Origin: Phoenix dactylifera
Taxonomy: Eukaryota; Streptophyta; Magnoliopsida; Arecales; Arecaceae
DNA length: 64,000 nt
NCBI RefSeq assembly: GCF_009389715.1
Contig: NW_024068522.1
Span: forward strand, 56,028-120,027
Direction: 5' to 3'
Shown: piece by piece, positions 43,601 to 61,925 of the stretch
How the letters are laid out: each line of letters starts with the position of its first letter
Position numbering within the stretch: position 1 is the stretch's first letter
Made by a program: the position numbers and the translations under genes
The notes under the pieces: model-generated
Database searches by the model: none
The model's input: only the letters and a program-made list of their open reading frames with translations
What the model was told of the DNA's origin: nothing

Positions 43601-46106
43601 GGTCGACCACCCGGATCCGATCCGGGGCACAGTGTCTCTTCTTCTGCTTTACTGGTCGGTGGGTCGGGTCGACGTTGAGGGCGTGAGAAATGACCTCCGG
43701 GTCGATCCCGGGTACATCGGCCGCCGACCAGGCAAATACATCAGCATTGGCTCGGAGGAATTCCACTAACCTGAGCCGAGCTTCCGAGTCGAGGTTGGCA
43801 CCGACCCGGACCGTACGGTCCGGGCGACCCTCTTCAAGGGGAACTTCGATCACACCCTCGGCCGGCTCCCCGTGCCGCAAAGCCACCTCGTCTCTGGCGT
43901 CAAGGGACTCGACGCTTAGGGCCTCCACGGGCTTCTTCCCTTTGAGAGTTGCTAGGAAACATTGCCGTGCGGTCGGTTGGTCACCTCGGACCTCTCCAAT
44001 CCCGGCCGCCGTGGGGAACCGCATTAGCAAATGGTATGTAGAGACTACCGCGCGAAGGGCGTTCAGTCCGGGTCGTCCGAGGATAGCGTTGTAGGCCGAG
44101 GGAACACGGACGACCAAGAACCCGAGCCGCACCGTGGCTTCTGCGGGTGCAACGCCCGCAGTCACAGGCAGCTCAATGACACCTTCGGCCGTGATAGCGT
44201 CTCCAGTGAATCCTATGAGGGGGGCGGATGTTTTGTGCAACACTTGTCGGGACAAGCTCATCTTTTGGAAGGCCTCGTAAAACAAAATATCAGCTGAGCT
44301 TCCACTATCCACAAGAACACGCCTTACATCATAGTTCGCCATAGTGAGGGAGATCACCATGGCATCATCATGGGGGGTCTGAACCCCCTTTACATCCTCA
44401 TCACAAAAGGTGATTACATTTCCGACCCGCTGCCTCTTCGCGTCGGCCACCCCAGATGCTTCCACCGAGCCCCCTGCGTTTCTCACGGGCCGAGAGCAGC
44501 CCCCAGTGATGGTGTGGATTACGCCCGCGACGGGTCGATTCTGCTCCCGAGGCTCCTGAGGGGCCGGGTCGGCCGGACGCGGGTCTGCGGGGGGACGTCG
44601 GTCGTTTACATATCGACCGAGACGCCCTCGGCGGATGAGAGCCTCGATCTCGTCCCGAAGCTGGAAGCAGTCTTCGGTATCGTGGCCGTGGTCTCGGTGG
44701 TACTCACAGTACGCCCGAGAGGGCCTCCTCCCAGGGATTTTCTTCATCTGCCTCGGGACCGGGAGGTTCTCCCGCCCCTTGACCTCCATAAGGATCTGGG
44801 CCCGGGGGGCCAGGAGTGGGGTGTACCGGTTGAAGCGTCGGTGCGGAGAACGAGGGCGTGGGACGCCGTGGTTCCTCGCCGGTGACGGGCTTCTGCGCCG
44901 ATGTTGAGGCGTCGGGCTCCTCCTCTGGGGTGCCTCTTTTCGCCTTTTCTTCCCGAGCTTTAGAGGGGCCTCGGCGGCCTCCTTGTTCCGGTGGGCGGCT
45001 GCCTCCTCGGCGTCTGCATACTGGTTCGCCCGAGACAACAGCTCCTGGAAGCTCCGCGGCAGGCGTTTGTCCAGGGAGAAGGTGAGTCTGCCCTTCCGGA
45101 AGCCACGCTTCAGGGCTGAGAGAGCCACCTCCTGGCTCAGGTTCCGGACCTCCAATGTAGCCTTGTTGAAGCGGGTAAGGTAATCCCGCAGGCTTTCTCC
45201 CTCGTTTTGCCGGACATCAAAGAGGGAGTCGGAAACCAATCGCCGCCGGCTACTGACGGCGAAATGGCTGATGAAGAGGCGAGTGAACTGGTCAAAGGAC
45301 TGGATAGAGTCAGCCTCCAGGCCGGCGAACCACGCCCTGGCTGGGCCACGGAGGGTCGCCGGGAAGGCCTTGCAGAGGAGGGGATCTGATGCTCCATGGA
45401 GGAGCATAAGAGTCCTGAAACTCTCCACGTGATCCCGTGGGTCCGCCGCCCCGTCATAGGGCTCGATCGCCGGCATTTTGAATCCCGGCGGATTTGGGGT
45501 CCGCAGGATCCTCGAGGCAAGCGCCGGTTGGGAGGAGATCTCCAAGTCGGCGAAGGGATCTTTAGAGTGGCCCTTCAGGACCTGGAGTTGTCGGTGGAGA
45601 TCGTCCACCCGCCGGTCCAGGGAGCGCGACCGGTGGGTGGGAGACAAGGAGCACCGAGAGGGGGACCGACTGGGGCGCGGGTTCCTTGAGGACTGGGGGG
45701 TCTGGGAACGTGCCCGGGCCCGCCTCTTGTACCCCGCGCAGCTTCGATGGGACGGTCCCGGCAGAATGGACCGTGCTCGAGAATCTTCCTCGCGCCGGCG
45801 CTCCTCCCCATGGGAGAGGAAGGAGCGCGGGTTAAGGAGGACAGGTGAGCGCTCAGGGAGCAGCGGCTCCTGGGCCCGCTGCGGCGCCCGAGACATCACA
45901 CCCTGCAGGTTCTGCACTGCCTCCGCGAGGGTGCGGACCTGCTGGGCTAACTGGTCGAACTGAGCGGCTTCGACCATCTGAATCGGGGGTGGAACGGTTG
46001 AGTGTTGCTGAGAATGTGTTGGAGACGCAGCGGCCTCCCGGCCGGAGGCGCGAGAGGCCCCGCGACCGGAGGCATTGGAAGCTCCACGACCACCTCGCCG
46101 TGCCAT
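40638..46106 (-). CDS. Gag-pol polyprotein of Tat-lineage Ty3/gypsy element
   Basis: A single intact frame of 1,822 codons. The frame is open further upstream into the LTR, but the Met at 46106 (MARRGGRG), 40 bp after the LTR, is the sensible start. Order: gag, with Retrotrans_gag text such as AFPATLRGPARAWFAGL and a CX3H...C knuckle-like CEYHRDHGHDTEDC; aspartic protease DSGSS (Asp600); reverse transcriptase with YVDD at 971-974; first RNase H; second RNase H starting HIDGSSNPEGG (Asp1259); integrase with an HHCC finger and catalytic Asp1546, Asp1606 and Glu1642; then a GPYKVRWV C-terminal motif. No chromodomain. The second RNase H marks the Tat group. All catalytic residues are present, so it looks competent. 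Confidence 0.96.
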   Translation of the reverse strand: MARRGGRGASNASGRGASRASGREAAASPTHSQQHSTVPPPIQMVEAAQFDQLAQQVRTLAEAVQNLQGVMSRAPQRAQEPLLPERSPVLLNPRSFLSHGEERRREEDSRARSILPGPSHRSCAGYKRRARARSQTPQSSRNPRPSRSPSRCSLSPTHRSRSLDRRVDDLHRQLQVLKGHSKDPFADLEISSQPALASRILRTPNPPGFKMPAIEPYDGAADPRDHVESFRTLMLLHGASDPLLCKAFPATLRGPARAWFAGLEADSIQSFDQFTRLFISHFAVSSRRRLVSDSLFDVRQNEGESLRDYLTRFNKATLEVRNLSQEVALSALKRGFRKGRLTFSLDKRLPRSFQELLSRANQYADAEEAAAHRNKEAAEAPLKLGKKRRKEAPQRRSPTPQHRRRSPSPARNHGVPRPRSPHRRFNRYTPLLAPRAQILMEVKGRENLPVPRQMKKIPGRRPSRAYCEYHRDHGHDTEDCFQLRDEIEALIRRGRLGRYVNDRRPPADPRPADPAPQEPREQNRPVAGVIHTITGGCSRPVRNAGGSVEASGVADAKRQRVGNVITFCDEDVKGVQTPHDDAMVISLTMANYDVRRVLVDSGSSADILFYEAFQKMSLSRQVLHKTSAPLIGFTGDAITAEGVIELPVTAGVAPAEATVRLGFLVVRVPSAYNAILGRPGLNALRAVVSTYHLLMRFPTAAGIGEVRGDQPTARQCFLATLKGKKPVEALSVESLDARDEVALRHGEPAEGVIEVPLEEGRPDRTVRVGANLDSEARLRLVEFLRANADVFAWSAADVPGIDPEVISHALNVDPTHRPVKQKKRHCAPDRIRVVDQEVDKLLDAGFIREVSYPEWLANVVLVRKASGKWRMCVDYTDLNKACPKDSFPLPRIDQLVDATSGYQLLSFMDAFSGYNQIMMAPQDEEKTAFITDRGLYCYKVMPFGLKNAGATYQRLVNKIFKGQIGRNMEVYVDDMLVKSRHADQHIADLEETFATLRKFRMKLNPAKCAFGASAGRFLGFIVNQRGIEANPDKIKAIQDMSPPTKVKEVQELAGRVAALGRFVAKSAERCQPFFKVLKRPKDFLWTAECQVAFDQLKEYLASPPLLSKPQEGEMLYLYLAVSPTAVSAVLVREEAKLQKPVYYISRVLRDAETRYAKAEKIAFALLTAARRLRPYFHAHPVTLLTDQPLRQILNNPENAGRLVKWAVELGEFDIRYQPRPAIKAQVLADFLAECTVQEAEPRPPETPSLDLPIWTLHIDGSSNPEGGGAGLVLTSPDGVIAEYALRFGFPVTNNEAEYEALVTGLKLTKELGIRRLKVFTDSQLVVGQVRGEFEARSPTMQSYVWKVQALIPDLGSVDIQQVPRSENARADRLSRLLGADAHNLSRAIYLETLDAPSIGEAGAVMAIDPEPSWMDPLVAYLAEGILPEDEDQARRLVMKSAHYVLYEGRLYRTSFTAPLLRCLRPSEAAYALSEVHEGICGSHLGARSLAHKIMRQGYYWPTLLEDSKDHVRKCDACQRHANVQRVPSVPLAPITAPWPFAQWGMDILGPFPVASAQRKFLIVAIDYFTKWVEAEPLATITEVQVRKFVKKNIIVRFGVPRVLISDNGRQFDNKHFRDFCEEFGIEHRFTSVSHPQTNGEAEVTNRTILQGIKARIGRTGQAWVEELENVLWAYRTTHRTPTGETPFSLTYGTEAVVPVELRLPSPRVAAHRPEANSEQLRGNLDLLEEAREMAQVRMAMYQRRVARYYNSKVRPKLFRIGDLVLRRAKASRPAEGGKLAPNWEGPYKVRWVNRPGSYQLEALDGREILRSWNSANLRMYYQ

Positions 46107-46127
46107 TACGATCGCTCTGAGATCAGG

Positions 46128-46145
46128 CCCTTCCTCTAGCGCCAA
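46128..46145 (-). other. Primer-binding site
   Basis: The minus strand reads TTGGCGCTAGAGGAAGGG one base after the 5' LTR. The TGGCGC start is common among Tat-type elements; the exact primer tRNA was not determined. Confidence 0.65.
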
Positions 46146-46146
46146 C

Positions 46147-46926
46147 TGTTGCTGGTTGTCCAAACCGAGAACGATTGACACAGCGGTGTGGACGGGGTTC
46201 CGTCTGAGTTGTCTTGGTTGGTGTTGGTTACGCTCCACCTTCCACCGGAAAACCTGCGAGCAAGCCTCGCACCACCACTGGGGTAGTGGGGGCCCTCCGA
46301 CGATCAAGTCAGAGGAGATTGGAGGAGGAGGAGAAATGATAATAGCAAGCAAGAGAGTGCTCTGGAAGATATTGCTTACCCCCCCTTCTCCCCCCAGCCG
46401 CATATATACCTGGCTGGGGGGTCTCTCAGGGGGGTTTGTCATCGTGGGGCGCGATGGAGTGGCCACTGACATGGCCGTTACAGGGCGTCGTGGAGCAGCG
46501 CTGGGTACGGCCATGACAGGGCGTAGTGGAGTTCCGCTTTGTACGGCTGATACAGGAGATCGTGGAACTGCGTCGGATACAGCCGTTGCAGGGAGTAGTG
46601 GAGCAGGAGGCCTCGGCGTGCCTCTGGGAAGCAGCCTGTCGTTATCAAGAGATCTCCGACTCGGGGTCGGAGTGCTGGATCAGGGGGCAGCCGACTCGGG
46701 GTCGGGCTGCGGTGCTGAGGATATCCGACTTGGGGTCGGATTGCTAGATTAAGGGGCAGCCGACTCGGGGTCGGGCTGCGAAGCCGAAGATGTCCGACTC
46801 GAGGTCGGGCTGTGGAGCCGAAGATGTCCGACTCGGGGTCGGATTGCTGGATCAAAGGACAGCCGTAGTCTTCATGGGCGCGCGTGCCGGTCACGTGGAG
46901 CATGGCGGCTTAGTTCCCCCGTAACA
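46147..46926 (-). repeat. 5' LTR of Tat-lineage retrotransposon
   Basis: 780 bp, TG..CA ends. It is the 5' LTR because gag-pol begins 40 bp further left. A minus-strand TATATA at 46402-46407 is the likely promoter. The hairpin repeat cluster lies at 46654-46852. It differs from the other LTR by three substitutions and one extra T. Confidence 0.95.
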
Positions 46927-46931
46927 TAATC
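46927..46931. repeat. Target-site duplication of the Tat element, right copy
   Basis: TAATC, identical to 33301-33305. Confidence 0.95.
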
Positions 46932-48810
46932 AATTCTAAAAGATTCTTCAGCTGATCTTGCTATCTCATCATCACTATTTTCATCAAATTATTTTCTTTT
47001 ATAGATCACACGTTTTTCACGAAATGTAGGTTCTATTTCCATTTCATTTGCAATTTTTTTAGATAAAATCAAAGCAGATATGAATCCATTTTTTTTATAA
47101 CTTTTCAAATAAGAAAGAAAATATTTTAATTGATTTATAACAACATCAATATGCATGTCTTCATATTGTAAGTTCTTACTAACTGAGTTAACAACAAACA
47201 ATATATCATACCAAATATTCATGCCCAATAAAAATTCAAAATTCTCAATCTTATATGTAGCTGAGTATATGGTTTCACTCTTTGTTTTAGGGTATTTTTT
47301 AGTTTCTGCTAATTGAACAAAGGCATCTTTTATTTTAGGAGCTTAGTATTTAATTGCTTTCGATATGACTTTTCCAACGTGTCTGTGATAAGAATTTAAG
47401 AGTCAATGTGGATACATTATCTTGTAAATTTTTTCATCTAATCGTAGAAAAAAAAGTATAAATTCATTGTATCACTTAAAAAAATATATAGCCTTAGGAT
47501 AGGAGTTAGCAACATCACACAATACTAAATTTAAGTTAGGACATCTACATGGTGTGTAAAATGTTCTAGCATTTATATCCAATAATCTTTTTTGTATACC
47601 TTGATGTTTTTCTTTCATATTAGACATGTTGTCATACTCTTGTCCTCTTATATCATTAACCTCAAATTTATATTTTTCTATTATATTTATAAGTTCACTA
47701 AAAAGGTGAGGTATCATCTACTTCTAAAAATTCTAAAAAATATTCTTTTACTTTTACTGGACTTGTTACAGTATTTACACATATTAAAACTAGGGTCATT
47801 TATTCTTGATAGCTTGCATCAGGAGTGCAATCAAGTACTATAAAAAAGTATTTTACTTTTTTAATCTTTTTAATTATTATAGTTTTAATTTTATATGCTA
47901 ATATTTGAATCAATTCATTTTGAACGTTATGACCTAAATAATGATTGTGAATTTCACCATATTGAATGCGTTGAACATGTTCTTGCATTACTGGATCAAA
48001 TTCTGCAATCATTTCAATAAGATTTAAAAAAATTTTGTTATTGCATTAGTAGATCTTTTCATTCTTTCTCTGAAATACTAAATTATTTTTTGCAAGGTTT
48101 TTCCCAACAAAAATAATTCTCAATAGTACTTTTTTCCAATGATCCTTCTCTTGGTTTATTTGTTCTTAGAGACTTTTGTTAATTGTCTTATTTTTCAATA
48201 ATCTCACTTCTAAATCAATCTACTTATTCATGCTAATAATATGTTCATTAGTTGTTTCATGACTTTTGAGCTTAATACCTAGTTTTTTTCAATCCCTAGT
48301 TCCTTCATTGATTAAGTAACTCGTGCTAGGCTTTGAATAAAATAATTTACAACAAAAACAATTACCCTATCCAAATCCTTCGAATATACTAACCACTTCT
48401 ATCATGTTTTTCACCATTAGATAACTTCGAATATAATGTATCGTAGAGAAGTATCCATTGTTTTCATTCCTAGAAAAATAAAGATCATAATATCTAATTA
48501 GACCTCTTTCCATTAATAAATATCTCATTGTGTTCTTTACTAGAGATTGTTTCAGTAGATGTTTGAATACTATTATAAATCTGGTTGTCAATCTCATTTT
48601 GTTTTGTTCTTTTATGTCATCTTCTAACTCTATTTTGGGTGCTTGTTTTGTTACTAATTTCTGATTTGAACTTGATATACTATTTTATTTGTTTGTGACA
48701 ACAAATCCAACAAATCTTTCTAGAGCATTTTTTTGAGATTGAATTAGTTTTTCAATTTTTCTTTTCTTTTTGAATTTTTCATACCCACATTCATATTTTC
48801 TATTAGACAT
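46927..48810 (-). pseudogene. hAT transposase, N-terminal and central part
   Basis: Starts at 48810 (MSNRKYECGYEKFKKKRKIE, typical of plant hAT proteins with a TTF/ZMYM-type N-terminus). Broken pieces follow: SNMKEKHQGIQKRL and CPNLNLVLCDVANS (47717-47472), and [13 protein letters not shown] with [14 protein letters not shown] (48012-47800), a DUF4371-like region. It ends at ESFRID where the LTR element cuts the frame. Several stops and frameshifts lie between the pieces, so it was dead or dying apart from the insertion. Confidence 0.8.
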
Positions 48811-49676
48811 TTGAATCTAAAAATAATAGTATCAAACAAAGCAATTAAGACAATCACTACAAATAAACCAAAATATAAAAGAGTTAAAAATGATAAAACT
48901 TAATCAAGACAAATGAACTCAAATCTCGAAAAGCGGTGTCGAACTCGATAATGAAAAGTAGTGCTGGAGACTGAGGGGTAGAGTTGGAGAAGAGGCCAAA
49001 GTACTAGCCGGGAAAGACATCGGGCGGCGAAGTGGAGTTGGAGAGGACAAAGGTAAGGCCGAACCTGAGGCTGCTCGGGATCTTGGGTGTTGCTTTTCTC
49101 TCCTCTTTAAATTTTTTCAATAACAAAGAGAAATTAAGGGTGTCGCTTTTCCATTGCCGAACGCTCTCTCTATCCTCTGTTCTTCGATTCACATGGGCGA
49201 CAAGCACATGTAATACGATGTGGTTTCGTTTGTTGGCTTCTCTCCTCTCTTGACTCTTCCCTCCTCTTCTCATGCTGCTGCCACTGCCAATAGTGGGAGT
49301 GAGATGATGTCTTTTGTTGTTATGCCTAAAGGCAGCTCTGGTCACGCTTCTATAAGAAGCTTGAGCGAGAAGCAACAGAGAACGACGAAGAAGGAATAGG
49401 AAAGGACTCGCCTTTCCTTATAACAACGAAGGAAGAAGAGAAAAGATATTGCCTTTCCCTTCATTTAGTGTTTAATCTTCTGTTCCTAGCTGCGATGGGA
49501 TGACGACATTTTCCCTTCTCACGTCTTGAAGGCATGAGGTAGGTATTAACTTTGATGCCCACCCTTTTCGTGGCCAATCTCCTACCATTCCTTAGATAGC
49601 TCTATTTGCGGTGGGCCTTCTTTGGGCCGGAGCCTTAGACGACCGCCTCAGTCGCCTAAGAATTGAGCCGGCTCTG
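48811..49676 (-). other. Leader and terminal region of the hAT element
   Basis: Between the transposase start and the right inverted end. A minus-strand frame at 49375-49004 has no domain. The last bases form the terminal repeat CAGAGCCGGCTCAAT. Confidence 0.5.
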
Positions 49677-49684
49677 ACCGCTAG
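49677..49684. repeat. hAT target-site duplication, right copy
   Basis: ACCGCTAG, identical to 32653-32660. Confidence 0.85.
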
Positions 49685-50150
49685 CATACTCTGACTAGCC
49701 AAGCTCCACACTTGTTGCGCCCTTAGGTACTGAAATAAAACATGGGCCACAGTCTCAGTCGTCCCTAGGTAGCTCCCACAGTTCGGCTGAATTTGGAGAC
49801 CTTGACTTGCAAAGATAGCCCGACATGGAATCCTATTCCACGCCACTTTTCCTAGAAACAAGGCTACTTTGGGATGAGCACCAATTTTCCATACCTATTC
49901 CCCATCTTGGTTAGCCGAAGCCGCTCCTCGATATATGTTGTAAAGATCCCTCATCCTGACCGTGCTGCTATACGATGGCCCCCCAGTTAATCTGTCCTGA
50001 GTATGATTACCCAATACTACGATTGTTCACACCCTCTCAGCCAAATTCTCGCCAAATGCCCTGCGAATAAGCTCCATATTCCACCCACCATTTTCCGGAT
50101 TCCCTTTGACGGTGCATCTATAAAACTGTGGGCCTTGATAATTATAGGAA
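49685..50150 (-). mobile_element. LINE 5' part (right half of the split LINE)
   Basis: The minus strand reads WNMELIRRAFGENLAERV, VRMRDLYNIYRGA and a zf-RVT domain: KVAWNRIPCRAIFASQGL, then ETVAHVLFQYLRAQQVW. It ends SMLAV at the hAT border. The LINE is 5'-truncated near 50150, where a CT-rich run starts, so the LINE copy is only about 1.2 kb in total. Confidence 0.75.
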
Positions 50151-51903
50151 TCATGGTGGATCTCCCTCCCTCTCTCTCTCCAAAAATAAATATTTTTAAT
50201 TTTATTTTTTAGTAATTAGAGTAATATAATATATTTTAATTATAATATATTAGGCAAAACTTAGGTCAAGTAAAAAATCTTCAGTAGGGACGTCTGCAAA
50301 CCAATCCAATGCAATACAAAATCAAGCCCAAATAGATGCTGCCTCATTTGCATTTTTGTGTCTAAAGCATGATTTCATAATGACAAAATGATACATGTCT
50401 ATGGATTAATCTATAGCATACTACTATGTACAGGCTATAAATTTATGCGTTTCTGACGATGGTTCCTGAATACATGGTCTCCCTTTTATCCTATGCTTCC
50501 AAAGCTTAGATCTTTGTGCCTTGATGATGATATATAATTTTCTAAAACGAAATTTAGCTAACTTTCCTAATATTCCCTAGATGATGTGGCATACCCCCGG
50601 CTTGGTTGCAATGTGGAAAACGAAAATTTAAAAGCAAGACCTGTTGCTTTCGAAAAATGGAAGACCAGTTTGCGTCAACGAGTCCTTTAAAACATAAAAG
50701 TGTCATGGCTGGGACAAGTCGGAGGAGAATCTAAGCAAAAGAAAAAAAAAAGGGTGCGTGAATTTTTTCAATTACTCTTTTTTTATTTTTTCCCCCCAAT
50801 TCCCTAGACATCACGCGATGGTCCACCATCACTTATTTCTTCCCAAATAAAATTCTCTCGCATCAGATTCTTCACATGATTCATTTGCATAAGCTTTGGA
50901 TGAAGTACATCACCATCAATGGATGCATCATTAGTCTAATTATTTATCAAACATTTGAAATGCATCATCTAGAAACCTATCAACGTCTGCCTCCATTCCA
51001 TAAATAAATTAGTATAAAACCTATTTTCTTTCAAGAGCATCATAAATTATCTAACAACCCTCCAAAATCTAAGTCAAAATGAATCTAATACCCTAGCAAG
51101 CAGTTCATATTAAAGTTCAACGCATGCTGGGAATAAGATGTAATTCACCTGTTCACATCCTCGGCACGTAGATTTAGACAAACATTTCCTTTACTAAACC
51201 TGATGTTAGAAAATAGCCAGTGGGGACTTCTTTCAGTTTTCTGCCCTCTTTTTGAAACATTCTCTGCACTCCAGTCTAGCTATCAACCTATTGCTTCATT
51301 TTATTTTCCCTAGTCCGGTAACGTTCAAATCCTTAGCTTTATATAAACAAAGAAGCTTTACTTTGGGACTCCCTGCCGCCCCATGAGCGTTGAGCTGATT
51401 ATTTTAGCGACCGCGCACCATCTTCGGAAGAGGACCACACTACCATAAAAGTAGTAATAATGTCCATAGTCCTCAAGTAGATTTTTCTAATTTTTTTTTT
51501 TATCCTCTACTTTGCAATAACCGTTGGATGGCAAAAGACTATAGCATCTTCTAAACTATGCATGTATATCGAAAAGATAAACAAGACCGCTGATTGGATC
51601 ACTGCCTAGCACTTCTGAGAGGTTTTCTAAACATAAAGTCGGTCCTCCATTGCTTTATCATTTTCTTTCTTTTGATTCTGCGAGGTGCGCTTATCAGCCG
51701 TTGTACCAATTTTTTTAAAATTATATTAAATAAATAAATTTATGAAGCCCAAGGGAGTCACGCCTTCCACCCCTGCCGCGGTTAGTAGGGTGGGGCGAGA
51801 AAATGGCGTGAACTGGAATCACGGAAGCGTGCCCCGGCCCACCGGGAAGGAGGAAGTCACCAAACACCCCATGACGCCCAACGCGACCCATCCGTGCCGT
51901 CCG
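50151..51903. other. AT-rich intergenic DNA upstream of the beta-amylase gene
   Basis: No gene or element recognised up to about 51740, where the sequence turns GC-rich. The frame at 51742-52284 lies in the promoter/5' UTR zone and has no domain. Confidence 0.5.
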
Positions 51904-51918
51904 CACGTGCTGCACGTG
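51904..51918. promoter_or_regulatory. Pair of G-boxes upstream of the BAM8-like gene
   Basis: Two CACGTG motifs 9 bp apart (51904-51909 and 51913-51918), about 530 bp before the start codon. CACGTG is the core bound by bZIP, bHLH and BZR-type factors, including BZR1-BAM proteins. Confidence 0.45.
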
Positions 51919-52447
51919 TCCCGTTCTGGGCCGTCGGATCCCCACCCTTCCTCCCTCGCCCCAGGCGTGCTAAACATAAACCCCAACACGCGGCCGCACA
52001 CGAGCGAAACCCTAGAGACCCTTAGCCCCACAATCGACACCGCCGGACCGCCGGCGGAGGAACTCCCCGGCGACGCCCATCCTGCTCAATCTCCGCCCAG
52101 GACCTCGTCGGAGGGTCGCTTCCGGGCCAGCAGTCACTCTGATCCGGGTCCCCTCTTGCCGCCCGCCCGGATCGCCGGAGAAGGCCGGAGCACCGCCTCG
52201 GAACCTCGCCGGAGGTCCGGAAAGGAGGGGCCTTTCGAGGAGAGGAGCGAGATCTCAACTCGTACCCCCTTTTTGTCCATTTAAGATTCAATCCTTCTTT
52301 CGCTCTTGGGTTTCGATCGGAGGAAAGGGAATCGGAGCTTTTTCGACCTGAATTACTCTGGAAAGGACGGACGTACCTAGAAATGTAAAAGGCGTGGGAG
52401 AAAGGGCTAGGGCTGTAGTACCGGAAAAAAGGGGTCACGCGAAGGGG

Positions 52448-61925
<9,478 letters not shown>

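Larger units (their letters stand above)
33306..46926 (-). mobile_element. Tat-lineage Ty3/gypsy LTR retrotransposon (13.6 kb)
   Basis: Complete element: two nearly identical LTRs, 5-bp target duplication TAATC, primer-binding site and polypurine tract in the right places, and an intact gag-pol frame on the minus strand. It has two RNase H-like domains, no chromodomain, and an extra ORF on the opposite strand with its own introns. These traits fit the Tat (RIRE2/Retand-type) branch. A long repeat array lies between the convergent ORFs. The element inserted into the hAT transposase frame. Confidence 0.95.
32661..49676 (-). mobile_element. hAT transposon, split by a Tat LTR retrotransposon
   Basis: The ends are inverted: CAAGGGCAGCTCAAT at the left against CAGAGCCGGCTCAAT read inwards from the right (11 of 15 match). 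A perfect 8-bp duplication ACCGCTAG flanks them, the standard hAT footprint length. Without the inserted LTR element it is about 3.4 kb. It carries a broken transposase on the minus strand and about 870 bp of leader at the right end (48811-49676). It sits inside the LINE reading frame: removing it rejoins ...SMLAV to FSTLP... in frame. Confidence 0.85.

Noticed and set aside
42777..43769. 330-codon plus-strand frame opposite the reverse transcriptase
   Set aside because: A shadow of the gag-pol frame on the other strand; no domain and no promoter context.
46107..46514. Extension of the gag-pol frame into the LTR
   Set aside because: The frame is open but crosses the primer-binding site and LTR; translation should start at 46106.
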